A DNA stretch of 64,000 nt from Planctomycetota bacterium (GTDB lineage Bacteria > Planctomycetota > Planctomycetia > Pirellulales > PALSA-1355): assembly GCA_003389325.1 (NCBI GenBank), contig QQVE01000034.1, positions 246,045 through 310,044 on the forward strand, in the 5' to 3' direction. The notes below the pieces were generated by a model. That model made no database searches, was not told the origin of the DNA, and saw only the letters and a list, made by a program, of their open reading frames with translations. This document shows, one piece after another, positions 34,608-45,046 of the stretch (the first letter of the stretch is position 1; each line of letters starts with the position of its first letter). The position numbers and the translations under genes were made by a program.

Positions 34608-35179
34608 CGGCGAAACCTCGGACTGCGGGTCAAATCCGTCTCGGTTGGAAGTCAAATGAAAAACTCTTCAAGCAAACATAGGTTACGTCGTTCCGCGTGC
34701 CGTGCTGGCCCGCTCAACTCGGGGCAAGTTTTCGGGATCCAGTGGTCTCGGCGGCAGAAGCGTCACAATCGCGCGACGGCGGCCTCGAGCGGTCGCTTTC
34801 TGCGGGATCGCCGGCCCTGGCTGCCTCGTTGACCGCCGTCCTGGCGTGGGGAGGGATTCCATTGCAACTCTAGCACTACGGCTCCCACACGGAGTTGCGC
34901 GGCGGCGCCAATCCCGCGGAAATGCCTCCACGCGAGGTACACCTCGGAAGAAAACAGCGACTTTGCCTGCCACAAACTCGACGTGTTCGGCCCACTGCCC
35001 GTCGTCGTCAGCCTCACCCGACCGGTCGGTCGCGATCGCTGGGTCGATTCCGTTCGACTGGGTGGTCCGCCGATGGGGTTACGCGATAGAATCTCTCAAA
35101 GCGGCGCGCGGCAAGCGTTCACACGCATCCATTCTTTCGCTCGCACCCACCGGGCGATCAAGCAAGGACAGTATTCGGC
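34608..35179. other. intergenic stretch of 572 bases, no gene recognised
   Basis: This divergent region between the 231-aa gene and the transglutaminase-like lipoprotein gene is the longest gap in the window. Its open frames give low-complexity Arg/Ser/Pro translations without ribosome binding sites. The stretch 34650-34690 is AT-rich relative to the rest and probably holds the leader or promoter of the minus-strand gene. TAGAAT at 35087-35092 is a possible -10 box for the plus-strand gene. I see no RNA gene. Confidence 0.45.
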
Positions 35180-36715
35180 GTGAAACTGAGGCGTGGACAC
35201 TTCGGCGGCGGTCAGTCGAACCTCTGGCCGCTCTACTTGCTGACCGCGTTGTTGCTGGTCGGTTGCGGTTCCAAGAACCAGGAGACGGCGAGCCCGCCGG
35301 CAGTCGACGAGGAGTTCTGGGAAGCCTATTACTTGCAGGGCGCCAAGATCGGCTATGGCCGCACGACGCTGAAGTCGCGGCAGCGCGACGACGGCAGCGT
35401 CGTTTTCGACGTCGATTCGCTAAACCACCTGACCGTCAAACGCTTCGGCACTACGACCGAGAACGACATCGAAATGCAGACGGTCGAAACGCCCGAGGGG
35501 CGGCTGCTCTCGTTTCGCACCGAGGTCGCGATGGGCCCCTCGCCCACGATCAGCACCGGCAAGGTGGAAGGCGGTGAGATCGTGATCACCACCGAAACCG
35601 GCGGCCGCAGCGACACGGCGCGTTTGCCCTGGTCGCGCGATGTGCGCGGCTTTCGCGGCATCGAGCAAACGCTGGCCGAGGAACCGCTCGAGCCCGGCGA
35701 GAAACGCACGATCAAGATGCTGATGCCGCTGGTGAACCAGATCGCCGAAGTCGATCTCACGGCCCGCGACGTCGAGAAGACCTCGGTCTTGGGCGTCGAT
35801 GCCGAACTGCTGCGGGTCGACAGCGTCGCGCGGCTGCCCGGCGGACAGTCGATCGAAACGATTCTGTGGATCGACGAAGACGGCGAGGTGATCAAGAACC
35901 GCGTAGCGGCGCTCGACCAGGAATCGTATCGCACGACCCGGGAGTTGGCCCTGGCCCCCGGCGGCAACCAGCAGCAATTCGACCTCGGGCTGGACCTGAT
36001 CGTGCCGGTCGACCCGCCGCTGGAGAATCCACACGCGTCGCAGAAGGTGCGCTATCGCGTGGAGTTGAAGGACTCTGATCCGTCAGAGGCCCTGGCCAGC
36101 GGATCGACGCAAAAGGTGGACGCGACAGGCCCGCACGCGGCCGAGGTAACCGTGTTTGCCGCTCGGGGCGGTAAACTAGCGCAACCGGGTGAGCCCGCGG
36201 CTAAGCCCGGCGACGAATTCACCGCCCCCAACGGCGTCCTCCAGGCGGACGATGCGCGCATCCGTGAGATGGCCCGCGAGGCCAGGGGCGAGGCCATCGA
36301 CCCGACGGAAGTGGCGCTGGCCCTGGAGCGGTACGTGAACAAGGTGGTCAGCGAGAAGAACTTCTCCCACGGATTCGCCACGGCCGCCGACGTGGCCGAA
36401 ACGCGCTCGGGTGATTGCACCGAACACGCGGTGCTGCTGGCCGCGCTGTTGCGGGCCTGCGGCATCCCCTCGCGCGTGGCCATCGGCCTGGTGTACGTCG
36501 AACGCGCCGGCGGCTTCGGCTACCACATGTGGACCGAAGCCTATCTCGGCGGCCATTGGGTGCCGCTCGACGGCATCCGCGGGCAGGGCGGCACGAGCGC
36601 CGCGTACCTGAAGCTCACCGACTCGAGCCTAGCCGGCACGAGCGCCTACAGCAGCTTCTTGGCCGTGGCCCGAGTGCTCGGTCAGCTCAAGGTCGAGGTC
36701 GTCGAAGCGAACTGA
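35180..36715 (+). CDS. transglutaminase-like lipoprotein
   Basis: Residues 1-29 form a lipoprotein signal (LYLLTALLLVGCGS, lipid Cys29). Residues 40-330 form a beta-rich domain similar in style to DUF3857-type regions. Residues 370-500 carry a transglutaminase-like core: the Cys413 nucleophile in RSGDCTEHAVLLAALLRACGIPSR, His449 in GYHMWTEAYLGG and Asp464 in VPLDGI. The triad is complete, so it may cleave or form amide bonds (protease or transglutaminase) on the periplasmic face. The start is GTG at 35180. It is convergent with the TolB-like gene. Confidence 0.83.
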   Translation: MKLRRGHFGGGQSNLWPLYLLTALLLVGCGSKNQETASPPAVDEEFWEAYYLQGAKIGYGRTTLKSRQRDDGSVVFDVDSLNHLTVKRFGTTTENDIEMQTVETPEGRLLSFRTEVAMGPSPTISTGKVEGGEIVITTETGGRSDTARLPWSRDVRGFRGIEQTLAEEPLEPGEKRTIKMLMPLVNQIAEVDLTARDVEKTSVLGVDAELLRVDSVARLPGGQSIETILWIDEDGEVIKNRVAALDQESYRTTRELALAPGGNQQQFDLGLDLIVPVDPPLENPHASQKVRYRVELKDSDPSEALASGSTQKVDATGPHAAEVTVFAARGGKLAQPGEPAAKPGDEFTAPNGVLQADDARIREMAREARGEAIDPTEVALALERYVNKVVSEKNFSHGFATAADVAETRSGDCTEHAVLLAALLRACGIPSRVAIGLVYVERAGGFGYHMWTEAYLGGHWVPLDGIRGQGGTSAAYLKLTDSSLAGTSAYSSFLAVARVLGQLKVEVVEAN

Positions 36716-36731
36716 CCGCCGGGCGAGCCAC

Positions 36732-37778
36732 TTATTCCGGCAGCTTGAAATCGGCGATGAACAGTTGGCTGGTATGGTTGTCGGTGCGGTTGCTGGTCCA
36801 CATCAGCTTCTTGCCGTCGGGCGAGAACACCGGCAGCACGTCCGCCGCGGGATGATCGGTCACGCGCTGGATCGGCCCCGGCACGAGCTTGCCATCCTTG
36901 ACGTCGTACTTCATCAGCCACAAGTCGTAGTTGGGACGCTTCGTCGGGTCGGAGTGATCGGCCCCGGTCCAGATGATGTACGGCTCGGTGGGATGCCAGT
37001 AGGGTGCCCAGTTGACGCCGATGTTGTCCGTCAGGGCCACGTCGTTTTCGCCGTCGATGCCGATGGCGTGAATCTGCAGCATTTCGGGCCGTTTGCGATC
37101 GGTGCGATAGATCACGAAGCGGCCGTCGGGCGAGATGAACGGGCCGCCATCGTAGCCCGGCTCGTCGGTGAGTTGCCGCAGCCCGGAGCCATCGGCATTC
37201 ATCACGTACAGGTCGGCGTCGCCGTCGCGATCGCTGCAAAAGGCGATCAGCTTACCGTCAGCCGAGTAAGCTCCCTCGGCGTCGTAGCCCTTGGCCGAAG
37301 TGAGCTGCTTGAGGTTCTTGCCGTCGAGATCGGCCTCGAAGATGTCCATGTACGGATCGAAGTCCCAGGAGTAGCGTCGCCGGCGGCCCGTGCGCCGGTC
37401 TTCCTCCTGTTGCTTGCGCTCTTTCTCTTCGGTCTCGGACAGCTTCGGGTCGAGATGGCTCGAGGCGAACATCAGCTTCTTGCCGTCGGGCGAGAAGTAG
37501 CTGCACGTCGTACGGCCGCGGCCCGTGCTGATCCGTTGCGGCTCGCCGCCGGCCAGCGGCTGCTTGTAGATCTGATAGAAGGGATAACCCTGCGGCACGG
37601 CCTGGTAGATGATCGTTTCGCCGTCGGGCGAAAAGTATCCCTCACCCGCTTTCAAGAAACCGGAGGTCAACTGCCGCGTGCCGGACAGGTACTTCGACTC
37701 GACCGAGTCTTCGGCGGCGGCAAGCGTCAACGGGCAACACAAGGTGAGTCCGGCGGCCAGCGCGCGGTAGATCATCAT
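36732..37778 (-). CDS. TolB-like WD40/PD40 beta-propeller protein, secreted
   Basis: A 348-residue protein with a Sec signal (MIYRALAAGLTLCCPLTLAAA). It has repeated PD40 blades: GEGYFSPDGETIIYQA, CSYFSPDGKKLMFAS, GAYSADGKLIAFCSDRDGDADLYVMNADG, GGPFISPDGRFVIYRTDR and LPVFSPDGKKLMWTSNR. The blade core SPDG...IA/MF recurs five times or more, which fits a TolB C-terminal-type propeller used as a periplasmic scaffold. An Arg/Glu-rich insert (KLSETEEKERKQQEEDRRTGRRRR) interrupts it. The ATG at 37778 has AGGAG five bases upstream. A promoter candidate lies at 37891-37920. Confidence 0.8.
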   Translation of the reverse strand: MMIYRALAAGLTLCCPLTLAAAEDSVESKYLSGTRQLTSGFLKAGEGYFSPDGETIIYQAVPQGYPFYQIYKQPLAGGEPQRISTGRGRTTCSYFSPDGKKLMFASSHLDPKLSETEEKERKQQEEDRRTGRRRRYSWDFDPYMDIFEADLDGKNLKQLTSAKGYDAEGAYSADGKLIAFCSDRDGDADLYVMNADGSGLRQLTDEPGYDGGPFISPDGRFVIYRTDRKRPEMLQIHAIGIDGENDVALTDNIGVNWAPYWHPTEPYIIWTGADHSDPTKRPNYDLWLMKYDVKDGKLVPGPIQRVTDHPAADVLPVFSPDGKKLMWTSNRTDNHTSQLFIADFKLPE

Positions 37779-37890
37779 CACAGCTCCTGGAATGTCTTTT
37801 TCGCTCGAGGCGTTCGCGTCACGAGAGGTCGTGGTGGCGGGCGTGCACCAATCGCCGTTTTGTGCGATGTGCGGCGGGCTCGACCACGTT

Positions 37891-37920
37891 ATTATAGCAG
37901 GCGCCAAAGGGCCCAGCGAA
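37891..37920 (-). promoter_or_regulatory. candidate promoter of the TolB-like gene
   Basis: Read on the minus strand, a perfect TATAAT (37891-37896) with a weak TTCGCT 18 bases upstream. It would give a leader of roughly 105 bases before the ATG at 37778. The same bases read TATTAT on the plus strand and could partly serve the divergent adenosyltransferase gene. Confidence 0.35.
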
Positions 37921-37962
37921 GGGCCCGCTCGAATGGCCCCACGTTGCCCCGGCACTTTCACG

Positions 37963-38514
37963 ATGAAAATCTACACCAAGACCGGCGATCACGGCGAAAC
38001 GGGACTCTTCGGCGGACCGCGCGTTCGCAAGGACGCGCCGCGCATCGAGGCCTACGGAACCGTCGACGAATTGAACACCGTGCTGGGCGTCGTCCGCGCC
38101 CAGCTGGAGCCGGGCGAAGTCGACACGCTGGTCGAGACCCTGCAGAACGACCTGTTCGCGCTGGGCGCGCAACTGGCCACGCCCGACCCGGCGGCCCACG
38201 GCACCGTGATGATCGGCGACGGCCATATCGCGGCGCTGGAGGGCGCCATCGATCGCTTCGAGGCCCAACTGCCCCCCTTGAAGCAGTTCATCCTTCCCGG
38301 CGGTGTTCCCGCGGCCGCGCAGTTGCACCTGGCCCGCGCCGTCTGCCGGCGTGCCGAGCGCCGCGTCGTGGCCCTGGTGCATGCCACGAGCGATCCGGTG
38401 GCCGAGAATGTCGTGATCTATCTCAACCGGCTCAGCGACCTGCTCTTCGTGCTGGCCCGCGCCGTCAATCAGCAGGCCCAGCGCGACGACATTCCCTGGT
38501 GCAAGCCGGACTGA
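37963..38514 (+). CDS. ATP:cob(I)alamin adenosyltransferase, PduO type
   Basis: Converts cob(I)alamin to adenosylcobalamin. The N-terminal ATP site MKIYTKTGDHGETGLFGGPRVRKD, followed by RIEAYGTVDELNTVLGVVRA, the central FILPGGVPAAAQLHLARAVCRRAERRVVAL and the C-terminal VIYLNRLSDLLFVLARAVNQ are all family signatures. Length is 183 residues. The ATG at 37963 gives the canonical N-terminus; the open frame upstream is not conserved. This implies adenosylcobalamin-dependent enzymes elsewhere in the genome. Confidence 0.93.
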   Translation: MKIYTKTGDHGETGLFGGPRVRKDAPRIEAYGTVDELNTVLGVVRAQLEPGEVDTLVETLQNDLFALGAQLATPDPAAHGTVMIGDGHIAALEGAIDRFEAQLPPLKQFILPGGVPAAAQLHLARAVCRRAERRVVALVHATSDPVAENVVIYLNRLSDLLFVLARAVNQQAQRDDIPWCKPD

Positions 38515-38576
38515 GCGCGGGTTGCCCGGCTCGTTTGGGCGGGGCGTGCGGCAGCGCATCCCCGCTTGAATTGCAC

Positions 38577-38591
38577 TGGCACCATCTTTAC
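38577..38591 (+). promoter_or_regulatory. weak sigma-54-like -24/-12 element upstream of amt
   Basis: TGGCAC, five bases, then TTAC. The sigma-54 consensus is TGGCAC-N5-TTGC, so only the conserved -12 G is wrong. Nitrogen transport genes are classic sigma-54 targets, which is why it is listed, but the mismatch is at a critical base. Confidence 0.25.
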
Positions 38592-38739
38592 GGGGGAGCG
38601 AATGGCCGCTAGTCTTTGCGGTAATTGGCGCAACCAGCGTGTCGCTAGATTTGGGGCGGCACGTTTTCTCAAGCGCCTTGAGGCGGGGCTGCGCAGTCGG
38701 TTCCTTCGAATCCGACTCCGTGCCAGGGCGGACTTCTTG

Positions 38740-38760
38740 TTCTCACCCAGAGTGGGAGAA
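38740..38760 (+). promoter_or_regulatory. hairpin that covers the amt Shine-Dalgarno sequence
   Basis: TTCTC(a)CC pairs with GGGAGAA across a six-base loop (seven pairs, one bulged A). The 3' arm contains the GGGAG that serves as ribosome binding site for the ATG at 38767. When folded it would reduce amt translation. Confidence 0.35.
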
Positions 38761-38766
38761 GCATCA

Positions 38767-40636
<1,870 letters not shown>

Positions 40637-40667
40637 GCACAAAGGCGTGGTCTCGACTTGCGCACCC

Positions 40668-40715
40668 CCCCCAGCCGCCGGACGAATGGCGTTTGTTCCG
40701 CCGGCGGCTTTGGGG
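40668..40715 (+). terminator. terminator-like hairpin after glnB
   Basis: AGCCGCCGG (40673-40681) and CCGGCGGCT (40701-40709) pair perfectly around a 19-base loop. The outer CCCC and GGGG can extend the stem past a TT bulge. The 3' side is TTTGGGG rather than a U-tract. It probably limits read-through from glnB into glnD. Confidence 0.5.
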
Positions 40716-40748
40716 TAGTGTAAACAGGTCTACTCGCCGCACGTGCCT

Positions 40749-43388
40749 ATGACGACCAGTCCTTCGATTCGACCCTCGGTGCTCGACGCGCGCCAGCGCA
40801 TGCTGGAAGGCCGCGACACGATCCGCACGCAACACGCGGCGGGATCGCCGGGCATCCAAATCTGCACGCGTTTGGCCGACCTGCTCGATTCGGTCGTCAT
40901 CGACCTGTTCGAAAGCGCGCTTGCCGACCTTTGGCCCTCGAACTCCGAGGAGTTTCGCTCGCAGGTGGCCCTGGTGGCCCACGGCGGGTTCGGCCGCCGC
41001 GAAGTGGCGCCTTACTCCGACGTCGACCTGCTGGTGCTCTATGCCCACGGTGCGGATCAGGCCGTGTTTCCGCTGGCCAGCCGGTTGTTGCGCGATCTTT
41101 CGGACACGCGACTCGAGTTGGGTCAGAGCCTGTGCACGCCCGAGCAAGCCTGCCAGTTGGCCGCTCAGGATGCAACCGTCTGCACGGCGTTCATGGACTC
41201 GCGGCTGCTAGCCGGCAGCGCGAAGCTGTTCAAAACCTTTTCAGATCGTTTCGCCCGGCAGACGCGTTCTCGGCCCGGCCGGCTCTACGGCGCCATCGAA
41301 AGGGCCCGTCGCCGCGAGCGCACGCAATTCGGCGAGACGGTCTACTTGCTCGAGCCGAACATCAAGCGTTCCAGCGGCGGGCTGCGCGACCTGCAGTTGT
41401 TGCGCTGGCTGGGCTTCACCGTCCACGCCACGACCGACCCGGCCGCCTTGCAGCTCAAGGGTGAGCTCTCGAAACACGACCAGCACACGCTCCGCGACGC
41501 GACGGAGTTCCTCTTGCGGATCCGCAACGAGATGCACTTCCAGGCCGGCCAGCTCAACGACGTGCTCGACCGCCACGAGCAGGTGCGGATTGCCGAACTT
41601 TACCGCTACCAGGGCACCGAGGCCATCCTGCCGGTCGAGCGCTTCATGAGCGAGTACTTCCGGCACACCAGCGGAGTGCGCAGCATTGTGCGCAACGTGG
41701 TCGACGCCTGGCGGCCCGGACAGGCCTGGCTCGACCTGGCCGGACGCGTGTTCTGCCACTACGTCGAGCACGACTACCGGGTCACGTTCCGCCAGATCGT
41801 AGCCACTCGCAGCGGAACGCAGAAGCTTAAGAGCAATCTTCAGGAAGTGCTCAAGCTGTGCCAACTGTCGAACCTGCAGAACAAGCAGATCGCGCCGGCC
41901 ACGTGGGAAACCGTGCGGGCTGCCGTGCCGCGGCTGTCGGACGAGATGACATCCGAGATCAGCGAGCAGTTTCTGGCGCTGCTCGCCCAGCCAGGACGTT
42001 TGGGCAAGCTGTTGCGCCGGCTGCACGAAGTGGGGGCGCTGGAGAAGATTATTCCCGCCTTCACCCACGCCCGCAGCCTGCTGCAGTTCAACGAGTATCA
42101 TCGTTACACGGTCGACGAGCACTGCATTCTGGCCGTCGAGGAAGCCACCGAATTCATTCGAGACACGAGTACGCTGGGGCGCGTCTATCGCGGCATCAAG
42201 CAAAAGCGGATCCTGCACCTGGCGCTGTTGATCCACGACCTGGGCAAGGGCTTCGTCGAGGACCACAGCGAAGTGGGCCTGCGCATCGCCGAAGAGGTCG
42301 CCGAGCGGCTGCGGCTGCCGGTGCGCGAGGCCGAGACGCTGAAGTTTCTGGTGCACAAGCACCTGATGATGTCGCACCTCGCGTTCTGGCGCGACTATTC
42401 CGACCCGGCGCTCGTGCTGCGGTTTGCCGTTGACGTGGGCTCGCCCGAGGTGCTCGACATGCTGTTCGTGCTCACCGCCGCCGACTTTGCGGCCGTCGGG
42501 CCGGGCGTGTGGGATAGCTGGAAGGCCGACGTGCTGACGGGCCTCTACAAGCGCACGATGCGGCACCTGGCCGGTGATGCCCCGGCGTCGGTCACGCTTG
42601 ACGGTCTCAAGCGGCGTCAAAAACAGGTCCGCGAGTTGCTTTCCGACGCGGAAGACCAGGAATGGTTTGCCCGGCAGATCGACGCGCTTCCCTACGGCTA
42701 CGCGATTCAAACCCCGGCGGAACAAATCGCCACCGAACTGCGCGAGCTGCACGACATGGACGGCAGCGGCGTCTTTGCCCATGCCAACTACGTCCCGAAG
42801 ACCGATCTGCTGCAATTCGTCGTCGGCACGCGCGAAGCCATCGCTCCGGGGATCTTTCACAAACTCACCGGCGCGCTCACCAGCCACGGCATGCAGATTC
42901 GTTCGGCCGACATCAACACGCTGGCCGATGGGCTCGTGCTCGACCGGTTCTACGTGAACGATCCCGACTTCGTCGACCAGACGCCCCAGGAGCGGATCGA
43001 TGCGATCTGTGCCGCCCTGGTTGAATCGTTGACTACGACCAGCGAAGTGAAGCCGGCCTTCCGCAAGATCTGGCAGACCAGCGCCGAGCGAGAGCGCGCG
43101 GCGCTGAGCCCGCTTCCCAGCCGCGTGTTGATCGACAATTCGAGCTCGGACTATTTCACGATCATCGACGTGTTCGCTCACGACCGGCGGGGCCTGTTGT
43201 ACACGATCGCCCAAACGCTATTCGAAATGGACTTGAGCCTCTCGGTCGCCAAGATCGGTACGTACCTCGATCAGGTTGTCGACGTGTTCTACGTCACTGA
43301 CCAGGCCGGCCGCAAGCTGACCGACGAGGCGCGCCTGTCGCAAATCACCGGCCGTCTGCTCGAGGCGATCGACAGCCTGGAGACGTAG
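40749..43388 (+). CDS. glnD: PII uridylyltransferase / uridylyl-removing enzyme GlnD
   Basis: A bifunctional nitrogen sensor of 879 residues. Domain order is: nucleotidyltransferase (AHGGFGRREVAPYSDVDLLVLY, with the G-x-G and D-x-D residues), a GlnD linker (LLEPNIKRSSGGLRDLQLLRWLG), an HD hydrolase (HCILAVEEATEF and LLIHDLGKGFVEDHSEVG), and two ACT domains near 710-790 and 805-879 (DYFTIIDVFAHDRRGLLYTIAQTL). All catalytic motifs are present, so both addition and removal of UMP on GlnB are expected. The start may be ATG 40749 or GTG 40743; neither has a strong Shine-Dalgarno sequence. Third gene of the amt-glnB-glnD set. Confidence 0.94.
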   Translation: MTTSPSIRPSVLDARQRMLEGRDTIRTQHAAGSPGIQICTRLADLLDSVVIDLFESALADLWPSNSEEFRSQVALVAHGGFGRREVAPYSDVDLLVLYAHGADQAVFPLASRLLRDLSDTRLELGQSLCTPEQACQLAAQDATVCTAFMDSRLLAGSAKLFKTFSDRFARQTRSRPGRLYGAIERARRRERTQFGETVYLLEPNIKRSSGGLRDLQLLRWLGFTVHATTDPAALQLKGELSKHDQHTLRDATEFLLRIRNEMHFQAGQLNDVLDRHEQVRIAELYRYQGTEAILPVERFMSEYFRHTSGVRSIVRNVVDAWRPGQAWLDLAGRVFCHYVEHDYRVTFRQIVATRSGTQKLKSNLQEVLKLCQLSNLQNKQIAPATWETVRAAVPRLSDEMTSEISEQFLALLAQPGRLGKLLRRLHEVGALEKIIPAFTHARSLLQFNEYHRYTVDEHCILAVEEATEFIRDTSTLGRVYRGIKQKRILHLALLIHDLGKGFVEDHSEVGLRIAEEVAERLRLPVREAETLKFLVHKHLMMSHLAFWRDYSDPALVLRFAVDVGSPEVLDMLFVLTAADFAAVGPGVWDSWKADVLTGLYKRTMRHLAGDAPASVTLDGLKRRQKQVRELLSDAEDQEWFARQIDALPYGYAIQTPAEQIATELRELHDMDGSGVFAHANYVPKTDLLQFVVGTREAIAPGIFHKLTGALTSHGMQIRSADINTLADGLVLDRFYVNDPDFVDQTPQERIDAICAALVESLTTTSEVKPAFRKIWQTSAERERAALSPLPSRVLIDNSSSDYFTIIDVFAHDRRGLLYTIAQTLFEMDLSLSVAKIGTYLDQVVDVFYVTDQAGRKLTDEARLSQITGRLLEAIDSLET

Positions 43389-43398
43389 AGCGGGCGGC

Positions 43399-44829
43399 TC
43401 AGGGCGTCGACAGAGCCAGCATGGCCTGCCGCCACCGCGCTTCGAACGCAGCCAGCGGCATATCGACCAGCTTCTCGAAACGCGCGATCGGCCCGCTTGC
43501 TGCCGGCGTCAGATAGGCATCCAGCGCCGGCGTGTCGAGCACCCCCTGCTCGAACGCCAAATAGTAGGCCAGGCCCCACGAGTAGTGGTACGCCCGCGAC
43601 GCCCGGGCGCCATCCGCCTGGTGCGCGGCCAGGAAGGTATCGCTGCCGGCGGTCAACAGCTCGGCCAGCGGCAGGGGGCTATCACTGCGCAGGTCGCCTT
43701 GAAGCTGCTCCAGGGCCACGACGTTGGGGGCGTCGATCCGCAACGAGTCGGCCTCCAGACGCCCGGCTTCGAAAGTTTGGGCCAGGCCCTCGTTGAGCCA
43801 ACGCGGGACGTCGTACTCCTGCCGCGGATAGACGTACGACTCCAAGTAGGCGTGAAACGCCTCGTGGGCCAGCCTGCGAAACATGCGGGCGGTGACCTCG
43901 TTGAACTTGGCGGCGTTGCGGCGATCGAGCAGGGCAATCTTGCGCGCAAGCGCCCTGCGCTGTTCGTCCCATTGGCGCTGTTCGGCCAGCAGAATGCGCA
44001 GCCGCTCGGCCGTCGGCACGTTGTTCTTCTTCAGGTCCTCGCCCAGTTGCTTGACCCGCTTTGGCACCTCGGCCACGAGTGCTTCGTGCTGCTCGCGAAT
44101 CTGCTGATGCTGGCGATTCACGCGGGCAAGCTCTTCGTCGAAGCGGTTCAACTCGCTGCCGGCAAGAATCTGGTTGCGGTCGGACAGGTAGACCGCCGGA
44201 TTGTCGATCCCCAGGTGCAACTCGGCCAGGGCCGCGCGGTACTCGTTCATGCTGCCAAAGAAGCGAATATGGACCTGCGTGCCGGCGGCGGTGCGGGCCG
44301 GTAGCAGTTGCCGGTAAGCGGTGAAGATCTGGCCCAGCCGCACGGTAAGCCGCCGGGTCATCCGCTCGTTGGCCGTACTCTCCAGCGTGAAGTACTGGCC
44401 GCGGTGATTCCAAAGCACGCGGCCGTCCTCGCCCACGGCCTCGAGTTTGAGATCCTCCATCCGGCGGCCCTCGACCAGCGTCCGCCGGCGAAAGCGTTCC
44501 AGCCGCGCACGCAGTTCCTGCTGCGCTGCTTCGTCGAGGCGTTCCCAACCCTGGATGTTCGCGCGATCGATCGGCCGCACGACCAGCGCCATCGGTTTGC
44601 CGCGTGGCCGGCGCACTTCGAGAAACTCGATGCCGGCGGGGTTCTCGCTTTGCACCAGCCCCCGATAGACCTTGCCATCGGTCAGGGTGACCGCCTCCAT
44701 TGGCCATTCCGCCACCAGCGGCGCCGCCTCGCCGGAATCCCCGTCCTCGCCGGACGCGCTGCGCGCGATTGACGAAACGGTTGTCACGACCACCGCGGCG
44801 ACGAGCAGTATGAACCGATGCTGGAGCAT
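43399..44829 (-). CDS. DUF1570-type putative metallopeptidase, secreted
   Basis: A 476-residue protein with a signal peptide (FILLVAAVVVTTVSSIARSASG). The middle (about 228-303) is a charged coiled coil (DEELARVNRQHQQIREQHEAL and onward). The C-terminal third has HEAFH at 322-326 followed 20 residues later by WLNEGLAQTFE. This HExxH...E arrangement (His322, Glu323, His326, Glu347) is the zinc site of gluzincin-like peptidases and is usual for DUF1570, a family frequent in planctomycetes. The substrate is unknown. The ATG at 44829 follows AGAGGGG. It is convergent with glnD. Confidence 0.78.
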   Translation of the reverse strand: MLQHRFILLVAAVVVTTVSSIARSASGEDGDSGEAAPLVAEWPMEAVTLTDGKVYRGLVQSENPAGIEFLEVRRPRGKPMALVVRPIDRANIQGWERLDEAAQQELRARLERFRRRTLVEGRRMEDLKLEAVGEDGRVLWNHRGQYFTLESTANERMTRRLTVRLGQIFTAYRQLLPARTAAGTQVHIRFFGSMNEYRAALAELHLGIDNPAVYLSDRNQILAGSELNRFDEELARVNRQHQQIREQHEALVAEVPKRVKQLGEDLKKNNVPTAERLRILLAEQRQWDEQRRALARKIALLDRRNAAKFNEVTARMFRRLAHEAFHAYLESYVYPRQEYDVPRWLNEGLAQTFEAGRLEADSLRIDAPNVVALEQLQGDLRSDSPLPLAELLTAGSDTFLAAHQADGARASRAYHYSWGLAYYLAFEQGVLDTPALDAYLTPAASGPIARFEKLVDMPLAAFEARWRQAMLALSTP

Positions 44830-44922
44830 GCGGACCCCTCTGAATTGGCCGAAACCACGCCAGCAATTCACAATCGCGCACCCACCCCCGAAAGTCAAGC
44901 CGACGCTGGCTGTTGAGCCCGG

Positions 44923-44940
44923 AGCCATCGGCGACGGCGC
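44923..44940. repeat. 18-base dispersed repeat, copy B
   Basis: AGCCATCGGCGACGGCGC is identical to the copy at 28477-28494. Here it lies between the DUF3500 terminator and the DUF1570 gene, again downstream of a minus-strand gene. Confidence 0.55.
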
Positions 44941-44982
44941 GTCGATTTCCTAACCCCGCTCCAACCCCACGGTGACGCGCAC

Positions 44983-45018
44983 AAAAAAAACCGGCTCCCG
45001 CTAGCACGCGGAAGCCGG
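44983..45018 (-). terminator. rho-independent terminator of the DUF3500 gene
   Basis: On the minus strand CCGGCTTCCGC pairs with GCGGGAGCCGG around a six-base loop (11-base stem, one G-U pair) and is followed directly by eight T residues. It lies about 30 bases after the stop at 45047 and is the clearest intrinsic terminator in the window. Confidence 0.9.
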
Positions 45019-45046
45019 CTATTCTCGCATCGAGCTCCGAAGCCGC

